Shown here: piece after piece, positions 29,512 to 38,900 of the stretch
Layout: every line of letters begins with the position of its first letter
How positions within the stretch are numbered: the first letter of the stretch is position 1
Origin: Marinobacter aromaticivorans
GTDB taxonomy: Bacteria; Pseudomonadota; Gammaproteobacteria; Pseudomonadales; Oleiphilaceae
Length of the DNA stretch: 64,000 nucleotides
Assembly (NCBI RefSeq): GCF_002806975.1
Contig: NZ_NIHD01000003.1
Location: 248,001 to 312,000 of the forward strand
Direction: 5' to 3'
Made by a program: the position numbers and the translations under genes
The notes under the pieces: model-generated
Seen by the model: the letters and a program-made list of their open reading frames with translations, nothing else
Told to the model about the DNA's origin: nothing
Database searches by the model: none

Positions 29512-30645
29512 ATGGCATGCGTGGAACTGAAAAATATAAACAAGACCTTTGGACAGACCGAGATTTTGCCCTGCGTGAACCTGCGCATCGAAGACGGCGA
29601 ATTCGTCGTCTTTGTCGGCCCGTCGGGTTGCGGCAAGTCAACCATGCTCCGGCTGATTGCCGGGCTGGAGGACCCCACCAGCGGGGATATCGAGATCGAC
29701 GGCGAAGTGGTCACGGACCAGTCACCGAAGGAGCGTGGCGTGGGCATGGTATTCCAGTCCTATGCCCTGTATCCGCACATGTCGGTGTATGAGAACATCG
29801 CCTTCGGTCTCAAGCTGGGCAAGGCCAAAAAGAACAAGATCCGCGAATGGGTGGAAAAAACCGCCGAAGTGCTGCAGTTGGAAAAGTTGCTGGATCGAAA
29901 ACCCCGCGAGCTGTCTGGTGGCCAGCGCCAGCGGGTGGCGATTGGCCGGGCCATGGCCCGGGAACCCAAGATCATGCTGTTTGATGAGCCGCTGTCCAAC
30001 CTGGACGCCAGCCTGCGGGTGCAAATGCGCACTGAAATCGCCAAGCTCCATGACCGGCTCCAGTCCACCATGATCTACGTAACCCACGATCAGGTTGAAG
30101 CCATGACTCTGGCCGACAAGATTGTGGTGCTCAACGGCGGCAATATTGAACAGGTCGGTACCCCCTATGAGCTCTACGAAACGCCGGCCAGCCTGTTTGT
30201 GGCCGGATTTATCGGTTCTCCCAAAATGAACCTGATGCCTGGCCGGGTCGCGGGTGAAACCGGTGCACCGACAACCGCAATTACTATTCGCGGACTGGGG
30301 GAGGTGACGGTTAACCGGGATACATCGGGCCTGAAGGATTGCGATACAGTGACCGTCGGCGTTCGCCCGGAACACTTCAGCCTGACGTTGTCAGGGCCTG
30401 ATCACGGGCTGGAAGTGGTCAACGTTGAGTACCTGGGTAACGAGGCCTATGTCTATGTGGAACTGCCCGGCATGGACGAGCTCATGGTTGTGCGCCAGCC
30501 GGTGCCCTGCGAGGTTCAGACCGGGCAGCGCGTGGCGCTGACTACCGATCCTGAACTGGTGCATGTGTTCGGAAACAGTGGCCGGGCCCTTGGCCCTTTC
30601 CGGGCGGAAACGGAGACCGCTGAGCGGCTGGCAGCAACCCAATGA
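29512..30645 (+). CDS. ABC sugar transporter ATPase, MalK/UgpC type
   Basis: A 377-residue ATPase for the importer. Walker A GPSGCGKST is at residues 36-44, followed by Q-loop FQSYALYPHMSV. The signature LSGGQRQRVAIGRA starts at 134, then Walker B IMLFDEPLSNLDASL and switch VTHDQVEAMTLADK. A C-terminal regulatory OB/TOBE domain (about 240-360) carries GVRPEHF. AGAGGAG precedes the ATG. It lies after the glucosidase and before the regulator, so the ABC system is complete within one operon. Confidence 0.94.
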   Translation: MACVELKNINKTFGQTEILPCVNLRIEDGEFVVFVGPSGCGKSTMLRLIAGLEDPTSGDIEIDGEVVTDQSPKERGVGMVFQSYALYPHMSVYENIAFGLKLGKAKKNKIREWVEKTAEVLQLEKLLDRKPRELSGGQRQRVAIGRAMAREPKIMLFDEPLSNLDASLRVQMRTEIAKLHDRLQSTMIYVTHDQVEAMTLADKIVVLNGGNIEQVGTPYELYETPASLFVAGFIGSPKMNLMPGRVAGETGAPTTAITIRGLGEVTVNRDTSGLKDCDTVTVGVRPEHFSLTLSGPDHGLEVVNVEYLGNEAYVYVELPGMDELMVVRQPVPCEVQTGQRVALTTDPELVHVFGNSGRALGPFRAETETAERLAATQ

Positions 30646-30676
30646 AATCCGATAACCAGGAGCGGGAGAGGCAAGT

Positions 30677-31726
30677 GTGACCGAGAAGCCAAAACGACTT
30701 ACAGTGAAGCTGATGGCTGAGCGGCTGAATGTTTCCACCGCCACCATCTCCAATGCCTTCAATCGGCCGGATCAGCTGTCTGAAGCCCGTCGCCGCTGGA
30801 TTCTGGAAGAGTGCAAACGCCTTGGATACATGGGCCCCAATGCAGCAGCGCGTAGCCTGCGTACAGGCCGGACCGGCAACGTCGGAGTGATGCTGGCGGA
30901 CAACCTCGCCTACAGCTTGACGGACCCGGTGGCCAGCGAGTTCCTGCATGGCCTTGCGGAGGTTCTCGATCGACGTCATATGAATATGCTGTTGCTTTCA
31001 AGCCAGGATGATGACGAGCACCGGAGCAGGCTTCAGGAATCCATGGTGGACGGATTTATTATCTACGGCTGGCTGAAAAAAGGCAGAACCTACGAACGGC
31101 TGCTGCAGCATGGCAAACCCATGGTAGCGGTGGATTTTGCTCTGGAAGGCTGCACCTGGGTCAACATCGACAACTATGAGGGTGCCCGCCGTAGCGCCGA
31201 ACATGCGCTCCGGCAGCCTCCGGAAAATGTCGCCATTCTGGGCCTGCGCCTGGTGGACACGGACCGTGTCTGCCGGATACGCGATCGGGAGCTTTTCAGC
31301 GAGACGAGAGCCATTTCCGTTCGCCGGCTTCATGGCTATACCGATGCCCTGGAAGCTGCCGGCTACCAGGTTCCCGCTGAACGCATCTGGTCGATCCCCA
31401 CTAATACCCATCCGGACGCCTACCAGGCGGCACGGGAAGCACTGACCAGCAGCCCCCGGCCTGATCTGTTGCTGTGTATGAGTGACCGGATTGCCCTGGC
31501 CGCTATCCAGGCTGCACTGCAGATGGGGCTGCGAGTGCCCGGGGACGTTCGGATCGTCGGTTTTGACGGAATTCCGGAGGGAGCCAACCTTCATCCGTCA
31601 CTCACGACTGTGTACCAGCAGAGTGCCGAGAAAGGCCGTATCGCAGCCCGGATATTTCTCGGTGAACAGGAAGACACAAACGTTGTGCTGCCTACCTGCC
31701 TGCTCGTGCGTGAGAGCTGTCCCTGA
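30677..31726 (+). CDS. LacI-family transcriptional regulator of the sugar operon
   Basis: A 349-residue repressor-type regulator. The N-terminal helix-turn-helix is LTVKLMAERLNVSTATISNAFNRP, followed by a hinge (AAARSLRTGRTGNVG) and a periplasmic-binding-protein-like sensor domain. VRIVGFDGIPEGANLHPSLTTV is the usual LacI C-terminal signature. The start is a GTG at 30677 with GGGAGAGG upstream. It is inside the operon it probably controls through the palindrome at 23050-23063. The inducer is likely the imported sugar or a product of it. Confidence 0.92.
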   Translation: MTEKPKRLTVKLMAERLNVSTATISNAFNRPDQLSEARRRWILEECKRLGYMGPNAAARSLRTGRTGNVGVMLADNLAYSLTDPVASEFLHGLAEVLDRRHMNMLLLSSQDDDEHRSRLQESMVDGFIIYGWLKKGRTYERLLQHGKPMVAVDFALEGCTWVNIDNYEGARRSAEHALRQPPENVAILGLRLVDTDRVCRIRDRELFSETRAISVRRLHGYTDALEAAGYQVPAERIWSIPTNTHPDAYQAAREALTSSPRPDLLLCMSDRIALAAIQAALQMGLRVPGDVRIVGFDGIPEGANLHPSLTTVYQQSAEKGRIAARIFLGEQEDTNVVLPTCLLVRESCP

Positions 31727-31757
31727 TCCATCCCATTCCGGAGAAAAATCTTCAATC

Positions 31758-32711
31758 ATGACACTCGAGGTACTCTGTTTTGGTGAAGCCCTGATCGACA
31801 TGCGTGGGGAGCGGGTGGCCGGGCAATCCCGGTTTATTCCGCAGCCCGGTGGCGCACCGGCGAATGTGGCAGTCGGGGTCGCAAAGCTTGGCGGTCGATC
31901 CCGTTTTGCCGGCCAGGTTGGTGCAGATGTTTTTGGCGACAATATCGTGGCGTCGCTGTCCGCACATGGTGTAGACACCTCGCTTCTGATACAGTCGCCC
32001 AGCGCCAGGACTGCACTGTCCATAGTCGCCCTGGATGATTCTGGCGAGCGCAGTTTTACCTTCTACCGCACTGGCACTGCGGACCTGCAGTACCGGTCAG
32101 AGCAAATGCCAGACGCCGCCTTTGCCGGAAAACCGATTTTTCATTTCTGTTCCAATACCCTGACAGAACCCGCCATCCTGCAAGTAACCCTGGCATTGGT
32201 CAGGCGGGCCCGGGATGCCGGTTGCCTGATCAGCTTTGATGTCAATTTTCGTGAACTGCTGTGGCCAGATCCGGATCAGGCGCCGGAATGGATCAGAAGC
32301 ATGGCCGCTGAGGCGGATGTGGTAAAATTCAGCCGGGAAGAACTGGTGGCGCTGTATGGCGATCAGGGCGACAGGGTGATTCGCGAGTTACGTCAACAGG
32401 GTGTCCTGCTGGTGCTGGTTTCTGACGGACCGAACGTATTGTGTGCCTGGTCCGGTGAAGGCCTGCATCAACTGCGACCTCCCGCTGTAACGGCCGTGGA
32501 CACCACCGCAGCTGGCGACGCCTTTGTTGCAGGTTTTCTTTACCGGCTGGCAACTCACGGAGTGGGTAAGAGTCAGCTTGGCCCATGGCTTCGTCAAGCC
32601 GGGAATCTGGATGCTGCGTTGGCGTTCGCCAGCCGGTGCGGTGCTGTTGCTGCGACACGGTACGGGGCTTTTGATGCCTTGCCCTTGCAGGTTGATCTTC
32701 AAGCGATATAA
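31758..32711 (+). CDS. Fructokinase, PfkB-family carbohydrate kinase
   Basis: A 317-residue ribokinase-like sugar kinase. It starts MTLEVLCFGEALIDM and has the substrate-binding GGAPANVAVGVAKLGG (PfkB signature 1). The anion-hole/catalytic segment DTTAAGDAFVAGFL contains the base D254. It closely resembles bacterial fructokinases of the ScrK type. The ATG at 31758 is family-consistent; the open frame upstream overlaps the regulator. A fructokinase beside an alpha-glucosidase suggests that sucrose is the imported sugar, with fructose phosphorylated here. This is an inference. Last gene of the cassette, 127 bp before lon. Confidence 0.85.
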   Translation: MTLEVLCFGEALIDMRGERVAGQSRFIPQPGGAPANVAVGVAKLGGRSRFAGQVGADVFGDNIVASLSAHGVDTSLLIQSPSARTALSIVALDDSGERSFTFYRTGTADLQYRSEQMPDAAFAGKPIFHFCSNTLTEPAILQVTLALVRRARDAGCLISFDVNFRELLWPDPDQAPEWIRSMAAEADVVKFSREELVALYGDQGDRVIRELRQQGVLLVLVSDGPNVLCAWSGEGLHQLRPPAVTAVDTTAAGDAFVAGFLYRLATHGVGKSQLGPWLRQAGNLDAALAFASRCGAVAATRYGAFDALPLQVDLQAI

Positions 32712-32771
32712 ACCTGTTTCGATACTGGTTTGTATCATTAGGGTCCGGTGCTGTGTTGTTTGGTAAAAAGA

Positions 32772-32797
32772 TTGCAATTTCAGCGCGCGCCCCAATG
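32772..32797 (+). promoter_or_regulatory. Possible heat-shock (sigma32-type) promoter of lon
   Basis: TTGCAA (32772-32777) is followed after 12 bp by CCCCAATG (32790-32797), resembling the sigma32 pattern of a TTGAA-type -35 and CCCCAT-type -10. It ends 41 nt before the lon ATG. lon is a classic heat-shock gene, which supports the reading. Confidence 0.42.
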
Positions 32798-32838
32798 AAG
32801 GGTGGTATGTTGAATGAAACACCGTCAGAGGATTCCTT

Positions 32839-35256
32839 ATGACCCGGATACCCGAAGATACCGTGCAAGAATACCCGCTGCTTCCGCTTCGTGATGTAGT
32901 GGTGTTTCCGCACATGGTGGTCCCACTGTTTGTGGGCCGCGAAAAATCCATCCAGGCTCTGGAAGCTGCGATGGAAGGAAGCAAGGAAATCCTTCTGGTA
33001 GCCCAAAAGGATGCATCCACAGATGAGCCAGGCCCGAGTGATGTGTTTGAAATGGGCACGCTGGCCACAGTACTGCAAATGTTGCGGCTGCCGGACGGCA
33101 CCGTAAAAGTGCTGGTTGAGGGCAACGCCCGCGCTGCGATCAGTAATATAGCGGAAGCCGAGTATCTCTCTGGCAACGCAATGCTGATGGACGAAACTGG
33201 AGCCTCTGAGCGCGAGGAAGATGTCCTTCTGAAGACGCTCATGGGCGAGTTCGAAAAGTATGTAAAACTGTCCCGGAAAGTGCCGTCTGAAGTCTCCAAT
33301 GCGCTCACCGGAATCGAAGATCTGGATCGCCTCGCCGACACCATGGCCGCGCATCTGGAAATGTCGATTCCGGAAAAACAGGAGTTGCTGCAGGCGCTCG
33401 ATATCAGAAAGCGCGTGGAACTGCTTCTGGGCAAACTGGATGGCGAAATTGACCTTATAGAGGTGGAAAAGCGCATCCGTGGCCGCGTCAAAAAGCAGAT
33501 GGAACGCAGCCAGCGAGAGTATTACCTGAACGAACAGATGAAAGCTATCCAGAAGGAAATGGGTAATCTGGGCGAGGGTAATAACGATTTTGAGGAACTG
33601 GAGCAAAAGCTGGAAGAAGCCGGCCTGCCGGAAGAAGCGCGGAAGAAAACCGAGTCTGAGCTCAACAAGCTGAAAATGATGTCCCCCATGTCTGCTGAGG
33701 CAACGGTTGTCCGGGGTTATATCGACTGGATGCTGGCAGTGCCCTGGAAAAAACGCAGCCGGGTGCGGCACGACATTGAAAAGGCCAGACAGATTCTCGA
33801 TGAGGATCATTACGGCCTTGACGAAGTGAAGAAGCGCATTCTTGAGTACCTTGCAGTTCAGAGCCGGGTAAAGAAAGTCAAAGGCCCTGTGCTGTGCCTG
33901 GTAGGCCCTCCCGGTGTTGGTAAGACATCCCTGGGCCAGTCCATTGCCCGGGCAACAAACCGCAAGTACACGCGGATGGCCCTTGGTGGTGTTCGCGATG
34001 AGGCCGAGATTCGGGGGCACCGTAAAACCTACATTGGCGCACTGCCGGGCAAGTTGCTGCAGAAGCTGGCCAAGGTTGGTGTGAAGAACCCGCTGTTCCT
34101 GTTCGATGAAATCGACAAGATGGGAATGGATCACCGGGGTGATCCGGCATCTGCGTTACTGGAAGTTCTGGATCCGGAGCAGAATCACACATTTAATGAT
34201 CATTATCTGGAAGTGGATTACGACCTTTCTGATGTGATGTTCGTGTGTACATCCAACTCCATGAACATTCCGCCTGCGCTCCTGGATCGTATGGAAATTA
34301 TCCGGATTCCGGGTTACACAGAAGATGAAAAAGTGAATATTGCCTTGCGTTATCTGTTGCCCAAGCAGATCAAGGCCAACGGTTTGCGCAAGGATGAACT
34401 CACGCTGCCCGACGCCACCGTGCGTGACATCGTGCGTTACTACACCCGCGAGGCCGGTGTTCGGGGGCTTGAGCGGGAGATCGCCAAGATTTGCCGCAAA
34501 GTCGTGCGGGAACATGTGGAGGCTGATGACAAGTCAACCATCGTCCTCGAGCCCGAAATGCTTGAACACTATTCAGGTGTGCGCAAGTTCAACTACGGTC
34601 TGGCGGAGGAAAAGAATCAGATCGGGCAGGTAACGGGCCTGGCGTGGACTCAGGTGGGCGGTGAGCTGCTGACCATCGAGTGTGCGCTTACCCCTGGCAA
34701 GGGCAGAGTGGTCAAAACCGGGTCTCTTGGTGATGTAATGCAGGAGTCCATCCAGACCGCGCTCACGGTGGTCAGAAGCCGTGCTTCCGGGCTTGGTGTG
34801 GCCGATGATTTTCACGAGAAACACGATTTGCACGTGCACGTACCCGAGGGTGCGACACCCAAAGATGGCCCAAGTGCCGGTATTGGCATGTGCACAGCAC
34901 TGGTTTCTGCATTGACCCGGATTCCGGTACGGGCAGACGTTGCGATGACTGGTGAGATAACGCTTCGCGGTCGTGTACTGGCTATCGGTGGCCTCAAGGA
35001 GAAGCTGCTTGCGGCACACCGGGGTGGTATAAAGACCGTTATTATTCCTGATGAAAATGTCAGAGATCTCAAGGAGATACCTGAAAATATCAAGGAATCA
35101 CTCGAGATATGCCCGGTCAAATGGATTGATGAGGTGCTGGATATTGCGCTTGCCTACGCACCCGAGCCTCATGGTGCCGGGTCATCATCCGAGGTGGGGT
35201 CAGGCAAACCCCGTGACGATGAAAGTGACAGTGCAGAGCGCATAAATACACATTAA
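32839..35256 (+). CDS. lon: ATP-dependent Lon protease
   Basis: An 805-residue cytoplasmic AAA+ protease that degrades misfolded and regulatory proteins. An N-terminal substrate-binding LON domain ([20 protein letters not shown]) and coiled-coil region precede Walker A GPPGVGKT (356-363) and Walker [11 protein letters not shown]. The protease domain has the Ser-Lys dyad S679 (PKDGPSAGI) and K722 (GGLKEK), the same numbering as E. coli Lon. The C-terminal tail ([16 protein letters not shown]) is acidic and variable. It is normally adjacent to clpX, but here it lies 10 kb away. Confidence 0.98.
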   Translation: MTRIPEDTVQEYPLLPLRDVVVFPHMVVPLFVGREKSIQALEAAMEGSKEILLVAQKDASTDEPGPSDVFEMGTLATVLQMLRLPDGTVKVLVEGNARAAISNIAEAEYLSGNAMLMDETGASEREEDVLLKTLMGEFEKYVKLSRKVPSEVSNALTGIEDLDRLADTMAAHLEMSIPEKQELLQALDIRKRVELLLGKLDGEIDLIEVEKRIRGRVKKQMERSQREYYLNEQMKAIQKEMGNLGEGNNDFEELEQKLEEAGLPEEARKKTESELNKLKMMSPMSAEATVVRGYIDWMLAVPWKKRSRVRHDIEKARQILDEDHYGLDEVKKRILEYLAVQSRVKKVKGPVLCLVGPPGVGKTSLGQSIARATNRKYTRMALGGVRDEAEIRGHRKTYIGALPGKLLQKLAKVGVKNPLFLFDEIDKMGMDHRGDPASALLEVLDPEQNHTFNDHYLEVDYDLSDVMFVCTSNSMNIPPALLDRMEIIRIPGYTEDEKVNIALRYLLPKQIKANGLRKDELTLPDATVRDIVRYYTREAGVRGLEREIAKICRKVVREHVEADDKSTIVLEPEMLEHYSGVRKFNYGLAEEKNQIGQVTGLAWTQVGGELLTIECALTPGKGRVVKTGSLGDVMQESIQTALTVVRSRASGLGVADDFHEKHDLHVHVPEGATPKDGPSAGIGMCTALVSALTRIPVRADVAMTGEITLRGRVLAIGGLKEKLLAAHRGGIKTVIIPDENVRDLKEIPENIKESLEICPVKWIDEVLDIALAYAPEPHGAGSSSEVGSGKPRDDESDSAERINTH

Positions 35257-35271
35257 ACCCACGATGAGTTG

Positions 35272-35301
35272 TTGACATGCCGGAGAGCCCATTGGTATAA
35301 C
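35272..35301 (+). promoter_or_regulatory. Strong sigma70 promoter of hupB
   Basis: A perfect TTGACA (35272-35277), an 18-bp spacer, and TATAAC (35296-35301). The inferred leader is about 187 nt, long for a 90-residue protein gene. Confidence 0.75.
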
Positions 35302-35494
35302 TGTTTCGCCGTGAAGCAGCCAATACCAAGGGCTCCCGCGCAGTATGTGCCTATTCCGATCACCGGTTGAATGCCGAAAGGAATAAGAAAACCGAAGAAT
35401 GGAATTCTCCGACCGCTTATGCGATAGTCGGGAACGTCCTAGAAATAACAATCCGACCTATAACATCTTCAACCTGAAAGCGAAGGGGTTTAGT

Positions 35495-35767
35495 GTGAAC
35501 AAGTCCGAACTAATTGATGCAATTGCAGAGTCTGCAGATATTTCCAAAGCCGCCGCCGGCCGTGCTCTGGACGCAATGACCAGCTCTATCACCAGTGCCC
35601 TCAAAAAAGGCGATCAGGTTACACTGATCGGTTTTGGTACTTTCTCCGTGAAAGACCGTGCTGCGCGCACAGGGCGTAACCCGCAAACGGGTGCCGAAAT
35701 CAAGATTGCGGCTTCCAAAGTGCCCGGGTTTAAAGCAGGTAAAGCCCTGAAAGACGCCGTTAAGTAA
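35495..35767 (+). CDS. hupB: DNA-binding protein HU, beta-type
   Basis: A 90-residue histone-like protein that bends and compacts DNA as a dimer. The sequence begins with (V/M)[20 protein letters not shown] and has the DNA-binding beta-arm [20 protein letters not shown]. The start is the GTG at 35495 with AAGGGG 6 nt upstream; the open frame continues upstream from 35399 without a plausible product. It lies between lon and ppiD, as usual, with its own promoter and terminator, consistent with very high expression. Confidence 0.96.
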   Translation: MNKSELIDAIAESADISKAAAGRALDAMTSSITSALKKGDQVTLIGFGTFSVKDRAARTGRNPQTGAEIKIAASKVPGFKAGKALKDAVK

Positions 35768-35817
35768 CGGTTCTTTCTGCGGCGGCTCCCGTCCAAAGGA
35801 GTCGCCAAGAAGAATTC

Positions 35818-35847
35818 AAGGCGCATTCCGACAGGGTGCGCCTTTTT
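35818..35847 (+). terminator. Terminator of hupB
   Basis: AAGGCGCA/TGCGCCTT, 8-bp arms with an 11-nt loop and a run of five T, 51 nt after the hupB stop. Confidence 0.88.
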
Positions 35848-35883
35848 ACGTTAAGTGCACCCGCAAAGGGGTTCGGGAGACAC

Positions 35884-37737
35884 ATGCTTCAAGATATTCG
35901 GGAAAATGCCCAAGGCACTATTGCCAAGATCATTATCGGTCTGCTGATCGTGTCCCTTTCCATCTGGGGAATGGACGCCATTGTAGGCGGCTTCTCCGGC
36001 GAGCCGGAAGTGGCGACAGTTAACGGTGAAGACATTACCGAACGGGAGTTCCTGCGCATTGTCCAGATGGAGAGCCAGAGGCGCCTGGCCGGGATGGAGC
36101 GTCCCGACCCTGCCATGCTGAACGATGACCAGATCCGTAAAGACGTGCTCGATTCACTGATTCAGGAGCAGGTGCTGATTCAGGATGCAAGGGCCCAGGG
36201 GCTTGCGCTTAATGACGCCGATATTGATGCGCTGATTACCCAGATGCCGCAGTTTCAGGTGGATGGCCAGTTCAATCGTGATCGCTTTGTAGCCTCTGTA
36301 CGCAACCTGGGCATGGGTGTGGGTGAGTTCCGGGAAGCCATGCGCAAGCAGTATGTGGTCAACCAGATCCGCGCCGGCATTATGCAAAGCGGTCTTGTTG
36401 CCGACGAGAACGCTGCACAGCTTCTGCGAATTCAGAATCAGACCAGGAGCTTCCGTGTAGTTGAGGTTCCTGCAAGCGCTGTATCCGATGAAATCGAGAT
36501 CACAGATGCAGACATCGAGACTTTTTACCAGGAAAACAGTGCCGCTTTCCAGCAGCCGGAACAGGTTGATGCGGCATACATAACCTTATCGCTGGGCGCC
36601 CTGGCGGAGAAAATTGAAATTACCCAGGAAGAGCTGGAAGCCTACTACGAGCAGCGTGCTGACGATCTGGCACGGGAAGAGCGCCGGGCGTCTCATATTC
36701 TGGTGGAAGACGATGCTGACGCGGAGCAGACCCTGGCCGATATCAGAGAGCGCCTGCAGGCTGGTGAGAGTTTTGCGGATCTGGCAAAAGAATTCTCCGT
36801 GGACACGGTATCCGCAAAGGAAGGCGGTGACCTTGGCTATGCCGGGCGAGGCGTGTATGACGAGGCCTTTGAAGAAGCCCTGTTTGCCCTTGAGGAGGGT
36901 GAGGTATCAGGCCCGGTGAAAACAAGCTTTGGTGTGCATCTGATTCGCCTGGATGATGTTCGCCGCTCCGAGGTGCCACCGCTGGCTGAAATTGAACAAC
37001 AGCTTCGCAACGAGCTTGCCCGTGAGCGCGCCCAGGAAAAATACGCAGAAGTGCGGGCCGAGCTGGCCGATTCTGCCTACGCTGCCGATGATCTGGCGGG
37101 GCCTGCCGAGGAACTGGGGCTGGAAGTTCGTGAAGCCACCGGTGTCACCAGAAATGGAGGTCAGGCGCCGTTTGATCATCCTGGCCTGGTGCGCCAGCTG
37201 TTCTCTGAAGACGTGCTCGAAGGCGGTTATAACACTGAGCTGATCGACGTTGGTGATAATGTTTCTGTTGTCGCCCGGGTCCGTGAATACCGTGAAGCCC
37301 AGCAACTTGCGTTGGAGGAAGTGCAGGACGATATTCGCAAAAGTCTCAGGGCCCGTAAGACCCGGGAGCTGCTTGCTGAGCGCGCGGATGCCATTATCGC
37401 CGGCCTTGAGGAAGGCCAGTCCCTGGATGCCCTTGGTGCCGGCGACTGGAAGGAATTTGAAGATCAGGCGCGCAACGGGGCAGATGTTGACCAGAGAATT
37501 GTCCAGACTGCTTTCTCTTTGGCACGTCCGGACGATGGTGCGCCAAGTTACGGTTCCGCGATGGTGCCAAACGGCGTTGCAGTGGTCGCACTCGATGCCG
37601 TTAATGAAGGTACTACCGAAGAAGGCGACGCTGAACTGGATCAGTTGCGCAGCTTCCTGGCCTCCCTCGAGGGTCAGCGGGAATACGCGGCTTATCAGCA
37701 GTACCTGAGAAACAGGGCCGAAGTTTCGCGGCCCTAG
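35884..37737 (+). CDS. ppiD: Periplasmic folding chaperone with parvulin domain (PpiD)
   Basis: A 617-residue inner-membrane-anchored periplasmic chaperone near the Sec exit. One transmembrane helix lies at about residues 15-35 (IAKIIIGLLIVSLSIWGM), then a SurA-like N-terminal domain. A parvulin-type isomerase domain spans about 255-360 (RRASHILVEDDAD, then GGDLGYAGRGVY and SFGVHLIRLDDV), and a second degenerate domain follows. The ATG at 35884 (MLQDIRENAQG) is standard; the longer frame starts within the hupB terminator. It follows hupB as in most gammaproteobacteria. Confidence 0.95.
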   Translation: MLQDIRENAQGTIAKIIIGLLIVSLSIWGMDAIVGGFSGEPEVATVNGEDITEREFLRIVQMESQRRLAGMERPDPAMLNDDQIRKDVLDSLIQEQVLIQDARAQGLALNDADIDALITQMPQFQVDGQFNRDRFVASVRNLGMGVGEFREAMRKQYVVNQIRAGIMQSGLVADENAAQLLRIQNQTRSFRVVEVPASAVSDEIEITDADIETFYQENSAAFQQPEQVDAAYITLSLGALAEKIEITQEELEAYYEQRADDLAREERRASHILVEDDADAEQTLADIRERLQAGESFADLAKEFSVDTVSAKEGGDLGYAGRGVYDEAFEEALFALEEGEVSGPVKTSFGVHLIRLDDVRRSEVPPLAEIEQQLRNELARERAQEKYAEVRAELADSAYAADDLAGPAEELGLEVREATGVTRNGGQAPFDHPGLVRQLFSEDVLEGGYNTELIDVGDNVSVVARVREYREAQQLALEEVQDDIRKSLRARKTRELLAERADAIIAGLEEGQSLDALGAGDWKEFEDQARNGADVDQRIVQTAFSLARPDDGAPSYGSAMVPNGVAVVALDAVNEGTTEEGDAELDQLRSFLASLEGQREYAAYQQYLRNRAEVSRP

Positions 37738-37751
37738 AGCCGATCGGAAAC

Positions 37752-37790
37752 AAAAAACCGGGCAGGTGTGCGCTTTGCCCGGTTTTTTTT
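37752..37790. terminator. Bidirectional terminator between ppiD and hexR
   Basis: AAAAAACCGGGCA/TGCCCGGTTTTTT, 13-bp arms with an 11-nt loop. A run on the left and T run on the right serve the convergent ppiD (+) and hexR (-). Confidence 0.92.
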
Positions 37791-37812
37791 CGCCCTGTAG
37801 AAAGTTCTGTTG

Positions 37813-38694
37813 TCAGCCGGCGTTGGACGGAAAACGGGTGGGCATCAGGCTGTCCTTGATTTTCTTGAGATGCACCAGGAAGTCGGAGCCGCGTTTGAGC
37901 GTAACGCCGGTGGCCAGAATGTCGATAACGGTAAGATGAATGATCCGCGATGACATGGGCATGTATACCTCAATGTCCTCCGGAGCCGTGATTTCCAGCG
38001 CGGTAGTACATACTTCTGCGAGGGGCGAGTCCGGGGAGGTGATACCAATTACCGTAGCACCGTTATCCCGGGCAATGCGGGCGATATCGACGGTTTCTCT
38101 GGTACGCCCGGTGTAGGAGATCATTACAATAACATCTCCCACACTTGCGCCCGCGGCTACCATTCGTTGCATCAGGGCATCGTCATAGGACATGACCGGA
38201 ATGTTGAAGCGGAAAAACTTGTGTTGTGCATCAAGTGCGACAGAGGCCGAGCCTCCCATGCCAAAGAAGTTGATTTGCTTGGCCTGAATCAGATAATCAA
38301 TAGCCGTGGCCAAGGCCTGGGGATCAAGCGCTTGCCGTGCCTTGTCCAGATTGGCAATCGTGCTTAACATGATCTTGTCTGCAAACTCGGCAACCGAGTC
38401 GTCCGGTTCAATATTCTGGCCAATATAGGGTGTGCCGGTTGCGATGCTCTGGGCCAGTCGAATCTTGAAGTCCGGAAATCCCGTAGCTGAAAACCCCCGG
38501 CAAAACCTGTTAACCGTGGGCTCGCTGACATTTGAGGCCCGGGCCAGGGCTGCGATACTGTACCGCGTAGCGGCGCTGGGGTCCCGCAGGATTGCCTCAG
38601 CCACCTTTCGTTCTGACTTGTTAAGAGTGTCCAGCCGGGACTGGATATCTTCCAGCAGATTGTCATCACGATGCGCCTGATTTGCGGCCATCAA
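37813..38694 (-). CDS. hexR: RpiR-family regulator HexR
   Basis: A 293-residue regulator of central carbohydrate metabolism. The N-terminal RpiR helix-turn-helix ([23 protein letters not shown], about residues 45-67) is followed by a SIS sugar-phosphate domain ([20 protein letters not shown], and [15 protein letters not shown]). HexR responds to 2-keto-3-deoxy-6-phosphogluconate and controls zwf, edd/eda, pyk and related genes in other proteobacteria. Divergent from zwf, the standard arrangement. Two ATGs are adjacent at 38694 and 38691. A perfect TATAAT lies at 38746-38741 on this strand. Confidence 0.92.
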   Translation of the reverse strand: MMAANQAHRDDNLLEDIQSRLDTLNKSERKVAEAILRDPSAATRYSIAALARASNVSEPTVNRFCRGFSATGFPDFKIRLAQSIATGTPYIGQNIEPDDSVAEFADKIMLSTIANLDKARQALDPQALATAIDYLIQAKQINFFGMGGSASVALDAQHKFFRFNIPVMSYDDALMQRMVAAGASVGDVIVMISYTGRTRETVDIARIARDNGATVIGITSPDSPLAEVCTTALEITAPEDIEVYMPMSSRIIHLTVIDILATGVTLKRGSDFLVHLKKIKDSLMPTRFPSNAG

Positions 38695-38740
38695 AGCTAC
38701 TCCCTGAATTCTGGATAAAACGATTATTGAATACGAGCTG

Positions 38741-38746
38741 ATTATA
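38741..38746 (-). promoter_or_regulatory. Probable -10 element of the hexR promoter
   Basis: A perfect TATAAT on the minus strand, 46 nt before the hexR ATG. The matching -35 (CTCAAA) is weak, which fits a regulated or activated promoter. Confidence 0.5.
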
Positions 38747-38771
38747 CCGGGATTTTACCGTATTTTGAGTA

Positions 38772-38790
38772 GTAAACGTATCACGTTTAC
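38772..38790. promoter_or_regulatory. Interrupted perfect palindrome in the hexR-zwf region
   Basis: GTAAACGT-ATC-ACGTTTAC has 8-bp arms and a 3-bp centre. It lies just upstream of the inferred hexR -35 region and 110 bp before zwf. It is a candidate operator for a dimeric regulator acting on one or both genes. It does not match the HexR box I remember (TGTAAT...ATTACA type), so the protein is unknown. Confidence 0.5.
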
Positions 38791-38900
38791 GGCACATCCC
38801 CTGGGCTGACCGGAAACCTCTGTCATTATTTGGATAAAATTACTACATTCATGATTGAAGCAGGCGTTGCTAATGCCTGATACACAGGAGAGAAGGGTCA

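Noticed and set aside
32329..34134. Open frame of 601 codons on the minus strand
   Set aside because: It is antisense to the fructokinase and lon genes, both certain. The product is low-complexity and unlike any family.
38830..38850. HexR box upstream of zwf
   Set aside because: Only a half-site (ATTACTACA) is present; the second arm does not match, so it is not listed as a feature.
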